Below, piece after piece: positions 16,688 to 25,568 of a stretch of DNA of 64,000 nt (positions are counted from its first letter, which is position 1; each line of letters starts with the position of its first letter). This stretch comes from Flavobacterium plurextorum (GTDB taxonomy: Bacteria; Bacteroidota; Bacteroidia; Flavobacteriales; Flavobacteriaceae). The translations under genes were made by a program, and so were the position numbers. The notes beneath the pieces are model-generated. The model had not been told where the DNA came from. It worked only from the letters and a program-made list of their open reading frames with translations, and searched no databases. The DNA is taken from contig NZ_MUHD01000042.1 in assembly GCF_002217395.1 (NCBI RefSeq), positions 29,960-93,959 on the forward strand, read 5' to 3'.

Positions 16688-17512
16688 ATGCAAGTTTCAC
16701 CACCAAAAGAACTTTCTCCCTATATCAAGCATTATCTATTTTTAGATAATGCGGAAACCGCTGTACAAAAATTTCGCTTATTTTCAGACGGGAATACTGG
16801 ACTTGTATTTTCTCTAAAAAGCAAACTCATTTCTGGAATTAATAAATATGAAATAAAAGATTATCTGCCGGCTTCCTTTTTATATGGACAACTTAACAGT
16901 TATAAAGATCTTTATTCTGAAAATGAAATAACGTTGATAATTGTAGTTTTTCAGCCCAACGGAATACATCAATTGTTAGGAATTCCTGCCAATGAATTTC
17001 ATGATTCTATTGTTTCTGTCGAAGATATTTTTGGCAAAAAAGCGGCAGAGCTTCAGGAGAGCCTGTTTCAACAAAACAATCAAATGCGAGTTGAACTGCT
17101 TAATTCTTTTTTTAAATCATTAATCGTTCCCAAAACAGCTTCAAATCAATTATTAATAGATCATTCTATAAACTTTATTACTACCAATAAAGGGCATTTT
17201 ACAATAAAACAATTAGTTGAACATACCGGTTACACAGAAAGACATCTTGAAAGAAAATTCAAAGAATGCGTCGGATTGAATCCGAAAAAATTTGGTAATG
17301 TGATAAGATTACATCATTTTCTAAAATTATTAAAAGACAAAACGGATAAAACCAACTTAACAACAATTTGTTATGATGCTGGATTTTCAGATCAATCTCA
17401 TTTAATAAAAGAATTTAGAAAACACACAGGAATAACTCCAACTGAATATGTACACAGCAGCGGGAAATTAACCAACAATCTTATAAAAAGATTTCCTCCT
17501 TTGTCATTCTAA
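16688..17512 (+). CDS. AraC family transcriptional regulator
   Basis: A 274-aa cytoplasmic regulator. The N-terminal sensor part (PPKELSPYIKHYLFL) is typical of the DUF6597-type AraC regulators of Bacteroidota. The C-terminal double HTH (about 165-262) includes FTIKQLVEHTGYTERHLERK and DAGFSDQSHLIKEFRKHTGI. It lies 69 nt upstream of the nitrilase gene in the same direction, so that gene is the most likely target. No ligand can be assigned. Confidence 0.88.
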   Translation: MQVSPPKELSPYIKHYLFLDNAETAVQKFRLFSDGNTGLVFSLKSKLISGINKYEIKDYLPASFLYGQLNSYKDLYSENEITLIIVVFQPNGIHQLLGIPANEFHDSIVSVEDIFGKKAAELQESLFQQNNQMRVELLNSFFKSLIVPKTASNQLLIDHSINFITTNKGHFTIKQLVEHTGYTERHLERKFKECVGLNPKKFGNVIRLHHFLKLLKDKTDKTNLTTICYDAGFSDQSHLIKEFRKHTGITPTEYVHSSGKLTNNLIKRFPPLSF

Positions 17513-17551
17513 AATGTCGGTTTTGTACAATTTATAAAATATTGGCTCTGC

Positions 17552-17559
17552 TATTTTTG
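17552..17559 (+). promoter_or_regulatory. Putative -7 element of the nitrilase gene
   Basis: TATTTTTG fits TAnnTTTG, 22 nt before the ATG. No well-placed TTG is visible, as expected if an activator (perhaps the adjacent AraC protein) is needed. Confidence 0.4.
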
Positions 17560-17581
17560 ACTAAAATTAATAGCGTACAAT

Positions 17582-18547
17582 ATGAAAAATCTAAAAATAG
17601 CCACAGCTCAGTTCGAAAACAAAAGCGGCGACAAAAACTACAACTTATCTGTAATCGAAAAACTTTCTCAAAAGGCATCTTCCGAAGGATGTGATGTGAT
17701 TTCGTTTCATGAATGTTCTATAACCGGATATACTTTTGCAAGAAGCTTATCAAAAGAACAAATATTAGACATAGCAGAATTAATTCCGAGTGGAGAAAGT
17801 ATTTTAAAATTGACCGAAATTGCTGCAAACAACAACATTGTCATTTTAGCCGGACTCTTTGAAAAAGACGAAAACGACAATTTATTTAAAGCTTATGTCT
17901 GCGTAGATAAAAATGGATTAGTCGCTAAATATCGAAAATTACATCCGTTTATAAATCCGTATTTAACCCCTGGAGATCGTTATTGTATTTTTGAAATTGA
18001 AGGCTGGAAATGCGGTATTTTAATTTGTTACGACAATAATATTATCGAAAATGTACGCGCCACAAAACTTTTGGGTGCCGATATTATATTTATGCCTCAC
18101 GTAACGATGTGTACACCTTCTACCCGACCTGGAGCTGGTTTTGTCGCACCGCAGCTTTGGGAAAACCGCGAAGCTGATCCCACTTCTTTACGCCTAGAAT
18201 TTGACGGAATGAAAGGCCGAGATTGGTTAATGAAATGGCTGCCGGCAAGAGCTTACGATAATGCGATTTATGCCGTGTTTTCAAACCCAATTGGTATGGA
18301 TGATGACCAATTAAAAAACGGTTGTTCAATGATTCTTGATCCGTTTGGAGATATTCTGGCGGAGTGCCGAAGTTTTGATGACTCTTTTGCAACGACTGTA
18401 CTTACACCAGAAAAATGCATTCAGGCAGGAGGAAATCGTTATATAAAAGCTAGAAGACCAGAATTATACAAAGATATTATTGGTCAAAATCACAAATCAG
18501 AACAAAATGTAGTCTGGCTGAACTCTGATAAAAAAAACATAAATTAA
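17582..18547 (+). CDS. Nitrilase-superfamily carbon-nitrogen hydrolase
   Basis: A 321-aa cytosolic hydrolase with the complete Glu-Lys-Cys triad: Glu44 (SFHECSITGY), Lys119 (KYRKLHPF) and Cys149 (GILICYDNN). The fold begins KIATAQFENKSGDKNYNLSV, standard for the superfamily. The insert around 180-230 (RPGAGFVAPQLWENREADPT) places it nearer to amidase-like or N-carbamoyl-amino-acid hydrolase-like branches than to true nitrilases, but the substrate cannot be fixed. The AraC gene upstream is its probable regulator and the GNAT gene lies 72 nt downstream. Confidence 0.88.
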   Translation: MKNLKIATAQFENKSGDKNYNLSVIEKLSQKASSEGCDVISFHECSITGYTFARSLSKEQILDIAELIPSGESILKLTEIAANNNIVILAGLFEKDENDNLFKAYVCVDKNGLVAKYRKLHPFINPYLTPGDRYCIFEIEGWKCGILICYDNNIIENVRATKLLGADIIFMPHVTMCTPSTRPGAGFVAPQLWENREADPTSLRLEFDGMKGRDWLMKWLPARAYDNAIYAVFSNPIGMDDDQLKNGCSMILDPFGDILAECRSFDDSFATTVLTPEKCIQAGGNRYIKARRPELYKDIIGQNHKSEQNVVWLNSDKKNIN

Positions 18548-18619
18548 GGTTTTCGCCTATTCAGAGCAATTGAAAAATTTACCTTTGAAGATTCATTAAT
18601 TTACAGAACAACACTAATA

Positions 18620-19126
18620 ATGGAATTTTTTAAAACTACAAATGAAGATATCGATGCTGTTTTCGATATTTATAATGAAGCTACATCTTATCAAAAAACC
18701 GTAAATAATAAAAGCTGGAGAGGTTTTGAAAGAACATTAATAGAAAAAGAAATTGCCGAAAATCGTCATTTTATAATCAAAGAAGGAGATGAAGTTGCTT
18801 GTACATTTGTACTTACTTTTAATGATTTAATTATCTGGAAAGAAGCCAGCAAAGATCCTGCAGTTTATTTGCATCGTATTGCTACAAACCCAAAATTTAG
18901 AGGACAATCATACGTTAAAAAAATCATAGACTGGACTAAGGAATATGCCAAAGAAAACGGTAAAGAATACATTAGACTTGATACACACAGCGGCAACGAA
19001 AGGATAAATAAATATTACACCAGCTGTGGTTTCACCTACAAAGGAATAAGTACTATCGAATGGACAAGCGAATTACCGGAACATTATAAAGAAGGTTCTT
19101 TTAGTTTGTTTGAGATTAAGCTTTAG
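18620..19126 (+). CDS. GNAT family N-acetyltransferase
   Basis: A 168-aa acyltransferase using acetyl-CoA. The GNAT core is visible: the N-terminal FKTTNEDIDAVFDIYNEAT, the central YLHRIATNPKFRGQSYVKKI (the R-x-x-G-x-S/G CoA-binding loop near residues 100-105) and the C-terminal LDTHSGNERINKYYTSCGF. The acceptor substrate is unknown. TACCTTTG at 18579-18586 could be its -7 element, giving a leader of about 30 nt. Confidence 0.85.
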   Translation: MEFFKTTNEDIDAVFDIYNEATSYQKTVNNKSWRGFERTLIEKEIAENRHFIIKEGDEVACTFVLTFNDLIIWKEASKDPAVYLHRIATNPKFRGQSYVKKIIDWTKEYAKENGKEYIRLDTHSGNERINKYYTSCGFTYKGISTIEWTSELPEHYKEGSFSLFEIKL

Positions 19127-19254
19127 ATTTGTGTTTTAATTAATCAGCTGAAAAACTGTATTTTTGTAGAAATAATGAAAGCTGTATCTTACAAAAAAAG
19201 CCTGTTTTTTACCAAAATATATTTTTCTTTAAGATTTTTAAATACCTTTGATTT

Positions 19255-19638
19255 ATGAGCACAACAACAAAATCAAGTCATATAGGACGCAAAATCAGCC
19301 GTATTCGCGAGCTGAAAGACATGAAACAAGAAGCACTTGCAGAGGCTTTAGGTATAACTCAACAATCTGTTTCGAATATAGAAAACAGTGAAAATATAGA
19401 CGAACAAAAACTTAAAGAAGTTGCTAAAGCTCTTGGAGTTACTGTTGAAGCAATTAAAAACTTTTCCGAAGAAGCTGTATTTAATTACTTTAATAATATT
19501 TATGATAATGGTGTTTTTAATACTGGTAATTATTGCAATTTTAACCCTTTAGATAAAGTTATTGAGCTTTACGAGCGTTTGGTGCAGGTTGAAAAGGATA
19601 AAAATGAATATTTGGAGAAATTGTTGAAAGGGAAATAA
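19255..19638 (+). CDS. XRE-family HTH regulator
   Basis: A 127-aa DNA-binding protein. The HTH_3 domain at about 10-65 contains KQEALAEALGITQQSVSNIE. The C-terminal part (residues 85-127) is Asn/Tyr-rich and then helical (LDKVIELYERLVQVEKDKNE), probably a dimerising coiled coil. TACCTTTG (19243-19250) lies only 4 nt before the ATG, so the mRNA may be leaderless. There is no toxin gene next to it and no phage context, so a chromosomal regulator is the simplest reading. Confidence 0.85.
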   Translation: MSTTTKSSHIGRKISRIRELKDMKQEALAEALGITQQSVSNIENSENIDEQKLKEVAKALGVTVEAIKNFSEEAVFNYFNNIYDNGVFNTGNYCNFNPLDKVIELYERLVQVEKDKNEYLEKLLKGK

Positions 19639-19653
19639 AGCACTTATATTAAC

Positions 19654-19688
19654 AAAAAAGAGATCTGAAAATTTCAGATCTCTTTTTT
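19654..19688. terminator. Bidirectional terminator between the XRE gene and tRNA-Ser
   Basis: AAAAAAGAGATCTGAAA and TTTCAGATCTCTTTTTT form a perfect 17-bp stem around one base, with A and T runs on both sides. It fits termination of both the plus-strand XRE gene and the minus-strand tRNA. Confidence 0.85.
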
Positions 19689-19697
19689 TGTTTTCAG

Positions 19698-19784
19698 CAG
19701 AGAGGAAGGGATTCGAACCCTCGATACAGTTACCCATATACTAGCTTTCCAGGCTAGCTCCTTAAACCACTCGGACACCTCTCT
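19698..19784 (-). tRNA. tRNA-Ser (anticodon GGA)
   Basis: An 87-nt class II tRNA on the minus strand. The acceptor stem AGAGAGG pairs with CCTCTCT and the discriminator is G. The anticodon arm is CTAGC-CTGGAAA-GCTAG, giving anticodon GGA, which reads UCC/UCU. A long variable arm (TATATGGGTAACTGTATC region) and the T-loop GGTTCGAAT support serine identity. CCA is not encoded. Confidence 0.95.
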
Positions 19785-19844
19785 ATTTTGGTCTGCAAAG
19801 AACACAAAAAAAATCGAGTTTCAAAAGTAAAACTCAAGATTAGT

Positions 19845-20714
19845 TTAAATGCTTTTTCTAAACTCTTCCATGAATAATTTTACTGCCTTTTTCTGGTAAC
19901 CACCAATCGTTAACATATACGATTCTCGCTTGGTGACAACGCCTGTAATCTGAATGGCTTTAAGATTATCCCAGCCTTTTAGCGCTTTCTCGGCTACAAT
20001 TGTTGCCCAATCGCTGTTTTCTACCATTTGCAATAAGGCATGAATTGAATTTAATTCTATTGAGATTTTTGGTTTCATATTGTATTTTTTAAACAATACT
20101 TCGACATATTCTCTTGAATTAGATCCTTTTCCGGGTAAAATAAGCGGAACATCTTCTATTTTCTTAAACGGTATTTTACCTAAAGAGGCTAAAGAATGTG
20201 ACTTAGAAACTGCCATAACCATATTTGAAGTAAACAAAGGCACTTTCTGAATTGGAAGTTCAATTTCATGCGATGAAATAACCAAAACCAAATCTAATTC
20301 ATTCGTCAGTAACTTTTGTTCTAAAGCTTCTGTAGTTCCATATTCGACTACAATTTTTAAATTTTGGTATGTTTTTGCAAAGGCATTTATAACAGGCAAA
20401 ATCAAAAGCCCAAAAATATACGTTACGCCTAATCGGAGTTCGCCGCCAATCATTTCGTTTAAATCTTCAATTGCCTGTTTTCCATTTTCTACATTTTCAA
20501 CCACTTTTTTAGCATGAATTAAAAAAACAGAACCTGCTTCGGTAAGCTGAACCTTTTTTCCAATCCTTTTAAACAAAGGCATTCCCAGTTCCTCTTCAAG
20601 TTTTTTTATTTGCTGCGAAAGTCCGGATTGCGTCACAAAACACAATTCGGCAGCTTTTGTAAAATGCAATACCTCAGCAGTTTTAATAAAATATTCGAGT
20701 TGATAAATTTCCAT
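19845..20714 (-). CDS. LysR family transcriptional regulator
   Basis: A 289-aa LysR regulator. The N-terminal winged HTH is clear (MEIYQLEYFIKTAEVLHFTK, SQQIKKLEEELGMPLFKR), followed by the periplasmic-binding-like effector domain from about residue 90. It is divergent from the MFS transporter gene with 91 nt between them and an inverted repeat in the gap, the usual arrangement for a LysR protein controlling its neighbour and itself. The effector is unknown but may be a substrate of the transporter. Confidence 0.9.
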   Translation of the reverse strand: MEIYQLEYFIKTAEVLHFTKAAELCFVTQSGLSQQIKKLEEELGMPLFKRIGKKVQLTEAGSVFLIHAKKVVENVENGKQAIEDLNEMIGGELRLGVTYIFGLLILPVINAFAKTYQNLKIVVEYGTTEALEQKLLTNELDLVLVISSHEIELPIQKVPLFTSNMVMAVSKSHSLASLGKIPFKKIEDVPLILPGKGSNSREYVEVLFKKYNMKPKISIELNSIHALLQMVENSDWATIVAEKALKGWDNLKAIQITGVVTKRESYMLTIGGYQKKAVKLFMEEFRKSI

Positions 20715-20723
20715 ATCGATAAG

Positions 20724-20747
20724 TTTTACTACTTATAATGAGTAAAA
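20724..20747. promoter_or_regulatory. Putative LysR operator between the LysR and MFS genes
   Basis: TTTTACT-N10-AGTAAAA, with a nested ACT-N7-AGT. The dyad lies 10-33 nt from the LysR start codon and about 60 nt from the MFS start. It has the T-N11-A form of LysR sites. Confidence 0.55.
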
Positions 20748-20805
20748 TTATTAATTTTTCTAATGAAATCATAATCCCGACCTTTGTAAAAAAATATTTC
20801 AGGTT

Positions 20806-22047
20806 ATGTTTAAAGCGTTAAAATCAAGAAACTTCAAGTTATTCTTTTACGGACAGTCCGTTTCTGTTATTGGGACTTGGCTTCAAAAAACAGCAGTGAG
20901 CTGGATGGTTTACAGCATTACCGGATCTGTATTTTTGTTAGGTTTGGCTACTTTTTTAAGCATGATTCCATCCTTGTTTTTAGCGCCATTGGCAGGAAGT
21001 ATTATTGGCAGATACGACAGACATAAAGCCATGATTTTATTGCAGTCTTTGGCAATGCTTCAAGCTGGAGCTTTGGCTCTGTTGATTTACTTAAAAATTT
21101 ACAACATCAATTTTATTTTGGCATTAAGCCTTTTTCAAGGAATTATCAATGCTTTTGATATGACTTGTCGACAAACCATGATGATTGATATTGTCGACAA
21201 TAAAGAAGATCTTCCCAATGCGGTCGCCTTAAACTCAACCTTAAATAATTTTGCCCGAATTGCAGGACCTGCTTTAGCGGGAATTATATTGCATAACTAT
21301 GGTGAAGACATTTGTTTTATTGGAAACTTTCTAAGTTACATTCCAGTTTTAATATCCTTATTAATGATGAAAATCACGCCGCATATTAAAGCAGTTGATA
21401 AATTTAAAATGCTCGAAGATTTTATTGAAGGTTTTGATTACATCAAAAAAGAAGCTGAAATGGCCAAAATGCTTTTAATGTTAACCTGCAGCAGTTTATT
21501 TGTAATTTCTTTTAATACTTTGATGCCGGTTTTTGCCAAAGATATTTTTAGCGGTAATGCACAAACTTTCAGCTGGTTTGAAAGTGCGGCCGGAATTGGC
21601 TCAATCATATCGGCAATTTATCTGGCTAATTTGAAAAAATCAGACAATATGAGCAAAATAATGATCGCTGCGAGCTTATTATTGGGTTTCAGCATCATTA
21701 TACTCGCCTACTCAAATAGTTTAACTATTGCTTTAATTTGCATGGCTTTGAGCGGCGTTGGCATGATGGCGCAAACCTCATCTATAAATATTTACATTCA
21801 AACGCAAAGTGTCGTCAATATGCGTTCGAGAAGTATCAGTTATTATTTAATGGCTTATCAAGGAATGATTCCTGTGGGAAGTTTGATTATTGGTTATGTT
21901 TCGCACATTATTGGAACTCGAAATACAGTTGCCATTCAAGGAATAATCAGTATTATCTCTGTAATTGTTTATGTGTATTACAAAAATCGCAGTTCTCAAG
22001 CGGATTTAGAAACTTGTCCAGTTCGTTATAAAGATTCAAAGTTTTAA
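20806..22047 (+). CDS. MFS transporter (MFS_3/EntS-like)
   Basis: A 413-aa inner-membrane protein with about 12 hydrophobic helices. The opening FKALKSRNFKLFFYGQSVSV and the RYDRHKAMI loop between helices 2 and 3 are typical of the MFS_3 group, which includes enterobactin exporter EntS and several drug or metabolite exporters. Its expression is probably set by the divergent LysR protein. Export is more likely than import, but the substrate cannot be named. Confidence 0.87.
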   Translation: MFKALKSRNFKLFFYGQSVSVIGTWLQKTAVSWMVYSITGSVFLLGLATFLSMIPSLFLAPLAGSIIGRYDRHKAMILLQSLAMLQAGALALLIYLKIYNINFILALSLFQGIINAFDMTCRQTMMIDIVDNKEDLPNAVALNSTLNNFARIAGPALAGIILHNYGEDICFIGNFLSYIPVLISLLMMKITPHIKAVDKFKMLEDFIEGFDYIKKEAEMAKMLLMLTCSSLFVISFNTLMPVFAKDIFSGNAQTFSWFESAAGIGSIISAIYLANLKKSDNMSKIMIAASLLLGFSIIILAYSNSLTIALICMALSGVGMMAQTSSINIYIQTQSVVNMRSRSISYYLMAYQGMIPVGSLIIGYVSHIIGTRNTVAIQGIISIISVIVYVYYKNRSSQADLETCPVRYKDSKF

Positions 22048-22066
22048 ATTCCAATTATAGACAATC

Positions 22067-22180
22067 TTGTCATTTCGATCCCGAGGCTTCGGGAGAGAAA
22101 TCTTAGTTAGAAATTCGACAAAGATTGATCTTTTTGGAGCGGAGTTACTTGTTGAGATTTCTCGTTCCTCGAAATGACAA
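22067..22180. repeat. Dispersed palindromic repeat, GTCATTTCGA type
   Basis: The outer arms TTGTCATTTCGA and TCGAAATGACAA are exact inverted copies; inside lie GAGAAATCT and AGATTTCTC arms. It is a long imperfect hairpin without any coding capacity, downstream of the MFS gene. Repeats of this form are common between genes in Flavobacteriia. Confidence 0.8.
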
Positions 22181-22203
22181 ACTAATTTAAAAAAAACAAT
22201 AAA

Positions 22204-22247
22204 AAAATCCCAAATTCCAACTTTTAATGTTTGGGATTTGGGATTTT
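22204..22247. terminator. Bidirectional terminator between the MFS and asparaginase genes
   Basis: AAAATCCCAAATTCCAA pairs with TTGGGATTTGGGATTTT over 17 bp (one G-U), loop of 10 nt, with A/T runs on both sides. The genes converge here. The same AAAATCCCAAA arm is used at 35571. Confidence 0.85.
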
Positions 22248-22264
22248 AAATATTAGATTTTAAT

Positions 22265-23293
22265 CTAAGAAATTTCCCCGCGCAGTGCAGTTTCAAAGAT
22301 ACTTTTAAATTCGTTTTGAGGAATATTATGACCTAACAAATACATTAGTTTTGTAATTGCGGCTTCTGTAGTAATATCTTTTCCTGAAATAACTCCAAGC
22401 GACTTTAAGGCTGTACTCGTTTCGTACTGCCCCATATTTACACTTCCGCCAGAACATTGTGTTACATTTACAATGTGCATTCCAGATTTGATAGCTTTTT
22501 CAATTAAATGTAAAAACCAATCTTCGGTTGGCGCATTTCCTGAACCGTAAGTTTCCAGCACAATTCCGCGTAATCCTGGAGTTGCCAAGATCGAAGCCAA
22601 AACGGTTTCACTCATTCCTGGAAACATTTTTATGATGGCAACATGATTATCTAAGTTCTTATGAACGATCAAATCTGCATCTTTATTTACAGGAAGAAAC
22701 AAATGAGAGTTTAATTTTAAATGAACTCCCGATTCTACCAATTCAGGGTAATTTGGTGCTGTAAAAGCTCTAAAATGCTCCGCATTTACTTTTGAAGTAC
22801 GATTTCCTCTGTATAATTTATATTCAAAATAAAGGCAAACTTCTGTAATTACAGGTTTCCCATTTTCTAGAAGTGAGGCAATTTGAATTGCTGTAATCAG
22901 ATTTTCTTTTGCATCCGTTCGTAAATCTCCAATTGGTAATTGAGAACCTGTAAACACAACTGGTTTTGCCAAATTCTCAAGCATGAAACTCAATGCCGAA
23001 GCTGAATATGACATGGTATCTGAACCGTGAAGAACTACAAATCCGTCATAAGAAGCATAATTTTCTTCTATGATTTCTGCAATTTTTGTCCATTCAGAAG
23101 GGTTCATATTAGATGAATCTATCGGGTCTTCAAAAGAAACCGTTTCGATTTCACAATCTAATTGTTTGATTTCAGGAATCTTTTGCAATAACTTTCCAAA
23201 GTTAAATGCTTTAAGCGCTCCTGTTTCAAAGTCCTTGCTCATACCGATAGTTCCACCGGTATAAATTAGAAGTATTTTAGCCTTAGATGACAT
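22265..23293 (-). CDS. ansA: Type I L-asparaginase
   Basis: Hydrolyses L-asparagine to aspartate and ammonia in the cytoplasm. The two catalytic threonine regions are present: LLIYTGGTIGMSKDF at the N-terminus and VLHGSDTMSYSASAL near residue 90. GSQLPIGDLRTDA is also conserved. It has no signal peptide, as expected for type I. The frame could begin one codon earlier at a GTG (23296), but the ATG at 23293 is preferred, giving 342 aa. It overlaps the acyltransferase gene by 11 nt, so the two are translationally coupled. Confidence 0.93.
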   Translation of the reverse strand: MSSKAKILLIYTGGTIGMSKDFETGALKAFNFGKLLQKIPEIKQLDCEIETVSFEDPIDSSNMNPSEWTKIAEIIEENYASYDGFVVLHGSDTMSYSASALSFMLENLAKPVVFTGSQLPIGDLRTDAKENLITAIQIASLLENGKPVITEVCLYFEYKLYRGNRTSKVNAEHFRAFTAPNYPELVESGVHLKLNSHLFLPVNKDADLIVHKNLDNHVAIIKMFPGMSETVLASILATPGLRGIVLETYGSGNAPTEDWFLHLIEKAIKSGMHIVNVTQCSGGSVNMGQYETSTALKSLGVISGKDITTEAAITKLMYLLGHNIPQNEFKSIFETALRGEIS

Positions 23294-24419
23294 CACCGTA
23301 TTTTAATTTGTTGACAACCGGATTGGCATACATCGCAAGAAAGCCTTGTCTAGTAACAGGATTATCGCTGCCAATACGCATTTCTAAACGACGCTCAAAC
23401 AATGATTTTTCACTGTCTTTGTATAGATGAGAAAATGTATTTGTTTTATGCAAAATATCGTAGGCAATAAAATTAGTCGGCCACAATTTATAGTTCTTCA
23501 ATACTGAATCGTCTATAACTTGAGCTAGAGCTTGAATTTGTTTATTGGCATTGTCATTTTCTGCTGCGATCTGATCAATTTCCTTATCCAGAACATCGCC
23601 TACCGAAATATGTATTCTCTTTTTGGTTCCCATGATACCACTTAAAATGGTCATGAAATCTTCATTTTTTTCTTTAATATAAACTTCATTGTTTGCTTCT
23701 GCCATTAATTGCGGCATTTTCAAAACATCTGTTGGATCATATTCGTATGAAATAGAAACGGGAACAATTTTTAATTTCTTAAAATAATCCATCAAATTGG
23801 CTTCATCAGAACCCATTCCAATCATTTTTAAAACTCCTGGATTCGTTTCGTCGTTTCCATCTTTGGTACGTCCTTCTCGCTGTGCAATCCAAACTGAGCG
23901 GTTTTCACGAAGCAGTAAGTGCCCAATATATTCTGATAATAATTTAGAACTTTGCAGCATTTCACGAGGCGTTAAACCTCTTAAAACCAAAAAGTTTCTA
24001 TTTAATTTTGCCAAGGTTGACAAAAATGCTTTTTTCACTAGATTATCTCCAATTGCAGAAGCTGTCATAACCAAACCATGCTCAAATAAACAAACATTAA
24101 GCAATGTTGTATCTAAAAGGATATCTCTATGATTTGAGATAAACAAATAAGATTCATTTTTCTCTAATTTCTCAAAACCTGAAGTGGTAAGTCCTTCAGA
24201 ACTTCTTTCAAGAACTTTTTGAATGGTATTGTAAATAAAGTTGCATTGAAAATCACGAATCGAATGTGTTTTCTTAAGCTGTTCCTTCCAAACCTCATCT
24301 TCCACATCCGGAAAAGTAAAATTCATCATAGCTTTCATCATCGGATGATTGACTACACCATGAAGTGCTTCATTTATTTCGGAATCATAGAACGGTCGAA
24401 TGGCATCAAATCTCTGCAT
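23283..24419 (-). CDS. 1-acyl-glycerol-phosphate acyltransferase-like protein
   Basis: A 378-aa membrane-associated PlsC-domain protein for phospholipid or ornithine-lipid acylation. Motif I is FISNHRDILLDT (about residues 91-102), the acyl-CoA/ACP acceptor block WIAQREGRTKDGND follows near 178, and VPVSISYEYDPTDV near 215. It is longer than PlsC (about 240 aa), with extra N- and C-terminal regions seen in Bacteroidota members. The overlap with ansA makes a two-gene operon with no obvious metabolic link. Confidence 0.85.
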   Translation of the reverse strand: MQRFDAIRPFYDSEINEALHGVVNHPMMKAMMNFTFPDVEDEVWKEQLKKTHSIRDFQCNFIYNTIQKVLERSSEGLTTSGFEKLEKNESYLFISNHRDILLDTTLLNVCLFEHGLVMTASAIGDNLVKKAFLSTLAKLNRNFLVLRGLTPREMLQSSKLLSEYIGHLLLRENRSVWIAQREGRTKDGNDETNPGVLKMIGMGSDEANLMDYFKKLKIVPVSISYEYDPTDVLKMPQLMAEANNEVYIKEKNEDFMTILSGIMGTKKRIHISVGDVLDKEIDQIAAENDNANKQIQALAQVIDDSVLKNYKLWPTNFIAYDILHKTNTFSHLYKDSEKSLFERRLEMRIGSDNPVTRQGFLAMYANPVVNKLKYGDVI

Positions 24420-24483
24420 TATTATTTATCTGTTTAAGTGGGCAAATGAACAAAAAAAAAATTAAAGTATTGTAAGGTGTGGG

Positions 24484-25263
24484 TTAAATACCAAAAACGG
24501 CTTTTGAATTTTGTGTTGTAATGTTGGCAATTTCTTCTTCAGAAACATTATATATATCGGCTAGTTTAGCAATTACATTGACTAAATAACTGCTTTCATT
24601 TCTTTTTCCTCTGTACGGAATTGGCGCTAAATAAGGTGAATCTGTTTCTAAAACGATATGTTTTAAATCGATTTGATTTAAAAACTGATCAATTTTTCCG
24701 TTCTTAAAAGTCACAACTCCTCCAATTCCTAACTTCATATTATAAGATATTGCCTGATGCGCCTGCTCTAAAGTTCCCGAAAAACAATGAAAAATACCGA
24801 ATAAATCGGCTGCTTTTTCTTCTTCCAAAACTTCAAAAATTTCATCAAAGGCTTCGCGGCAATGAATTACGATTGGCAATTTGTATTGTTTTGCCAATTG
24901 AATTTGTTTCTTAAAAGCAATCTGCTGTTCTTTTAAGTGCGTTTTATCCCAATACAAATCGATTCCAATTTCGCCTACAGCATAGAATTTTCGTTTAGAT
25001 AATTCCGTCTCAACATGCGCTAATTCTTCTAAATAATTATCTTTTACATATGTTGGGTGCAAACCCATCATCAGGAAAATATTATCTGGGTAACTTTGCT
25101 CTAAATCATACATAGACTGTGTTGCAGCGGCGTCGATTGCGGGAATAAAAAAACGAGTAATTCCGGCATCGATAGCTCTTTGAATCATTGCGTCACGATC
25201 CTGATCAAATTCTTCAGAATATAAATGTGTGTGTGTATCGGTAATAATTGGTTTCAAATTCAA
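24484..25263 (-). CDS. tatD: TatD family metal-dependent hydrolase
   Basis: A 259-aa TIM-barrel nuclease of the TatD/YcfH family, linked to 3'-5' DNase and RNA quality-control activity. Metal ligands are visible in DTHTHLYSEEF (start), GEIGIDLYW (Glu near residue 96), IHCREAF, FHCFSGT and LETDSPYLAP. The length is normal. A terminator at 25412-25448 isolates it from the upstream S41 gene, so it has its own promoter. Confidence 0.92.
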   Translation of the reverse strand: MNLKPIITDTHTHLYSEEFDQDRDAMIQRAIDAGITRFFIPAIDAAATQSMYDLEQSYPDNIFLMMGLHPTYVKDNYLEELAHVETELSKRKFYAVGEIGIDLYWDKTHLKEQQIAFKKQIQLAKQYKLPIVIHCREAFDEIFEVLEEEKAADLFGIFHCFSGTLEQAHQAISYNMKLGIGGVVTFKNGKIDQFLNQIDLKHIVLETDSPYLAPIPYRGKRNESSYLVNVIAKLADIYNVSEEEIANITTQNSKAVFGI

Positions 25264-25411
25264 TTGTATATTTTTAAAGTTGTCAAAATTACGACAATAT
25301 TAAAAGAATAGCAATTATGTAAAATAAACCCGCAAATTTGGCGGATTCACTTTCCTAAAAAGAGATATTTCTGTTATTCTAAGAAACAAGCGATGAAATA
25401 CTAACTAAAAA

Positions 25412-25448
25412 AAACCTTTGCCAAGATTTAAAACTTTGACAAAGGTTT
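25412..25448 (-). terminator. Terminator after S41 peptidase gene 25569-27218
   Basis: AAACCTTTG and CAAAGGTTT pair, extended by inner AAG/CTT pairing. On the minus strand the stem is followed by eight T residues. Confidence 0.7.
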
Positions 25449-25467
25449 GCAAATACAGTATTAAAGC

Positions 25468-25560
25468 TGTCGCCCTGAGCGAAATCGAAGTCCAGCAATA
25501 AAAAAGCCCCCAATTCTTCTATAATTGCTTAAGTGGTCTTCGATTTCGCTCAGGATGACA
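25468..25560. repeat. Dispersed palindromic repeat, CCTGAGCGAA type
   Basis: The left arm TGTCGCCCTGAGCGAAATCG(AAG) and the right arm (CTT)CGATTTCGCTCAGGATGACA are inverted copies with two differences over 23 bp. With the terminator at 25412 it accounts for most of the 305-nt gap 25264-25568. A related element is at 32383. Confidence 0.82.
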
Positions 25561-25568
25561 TACTCTAC

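Noticed and set aside
19698..19784. tRNA-Ser as an attachment site for an integrated element
   Set aside because: No integrase and no duplicated tRNA 3' end were seen nearby; flanking genes look like ordinary chromosomal genes.
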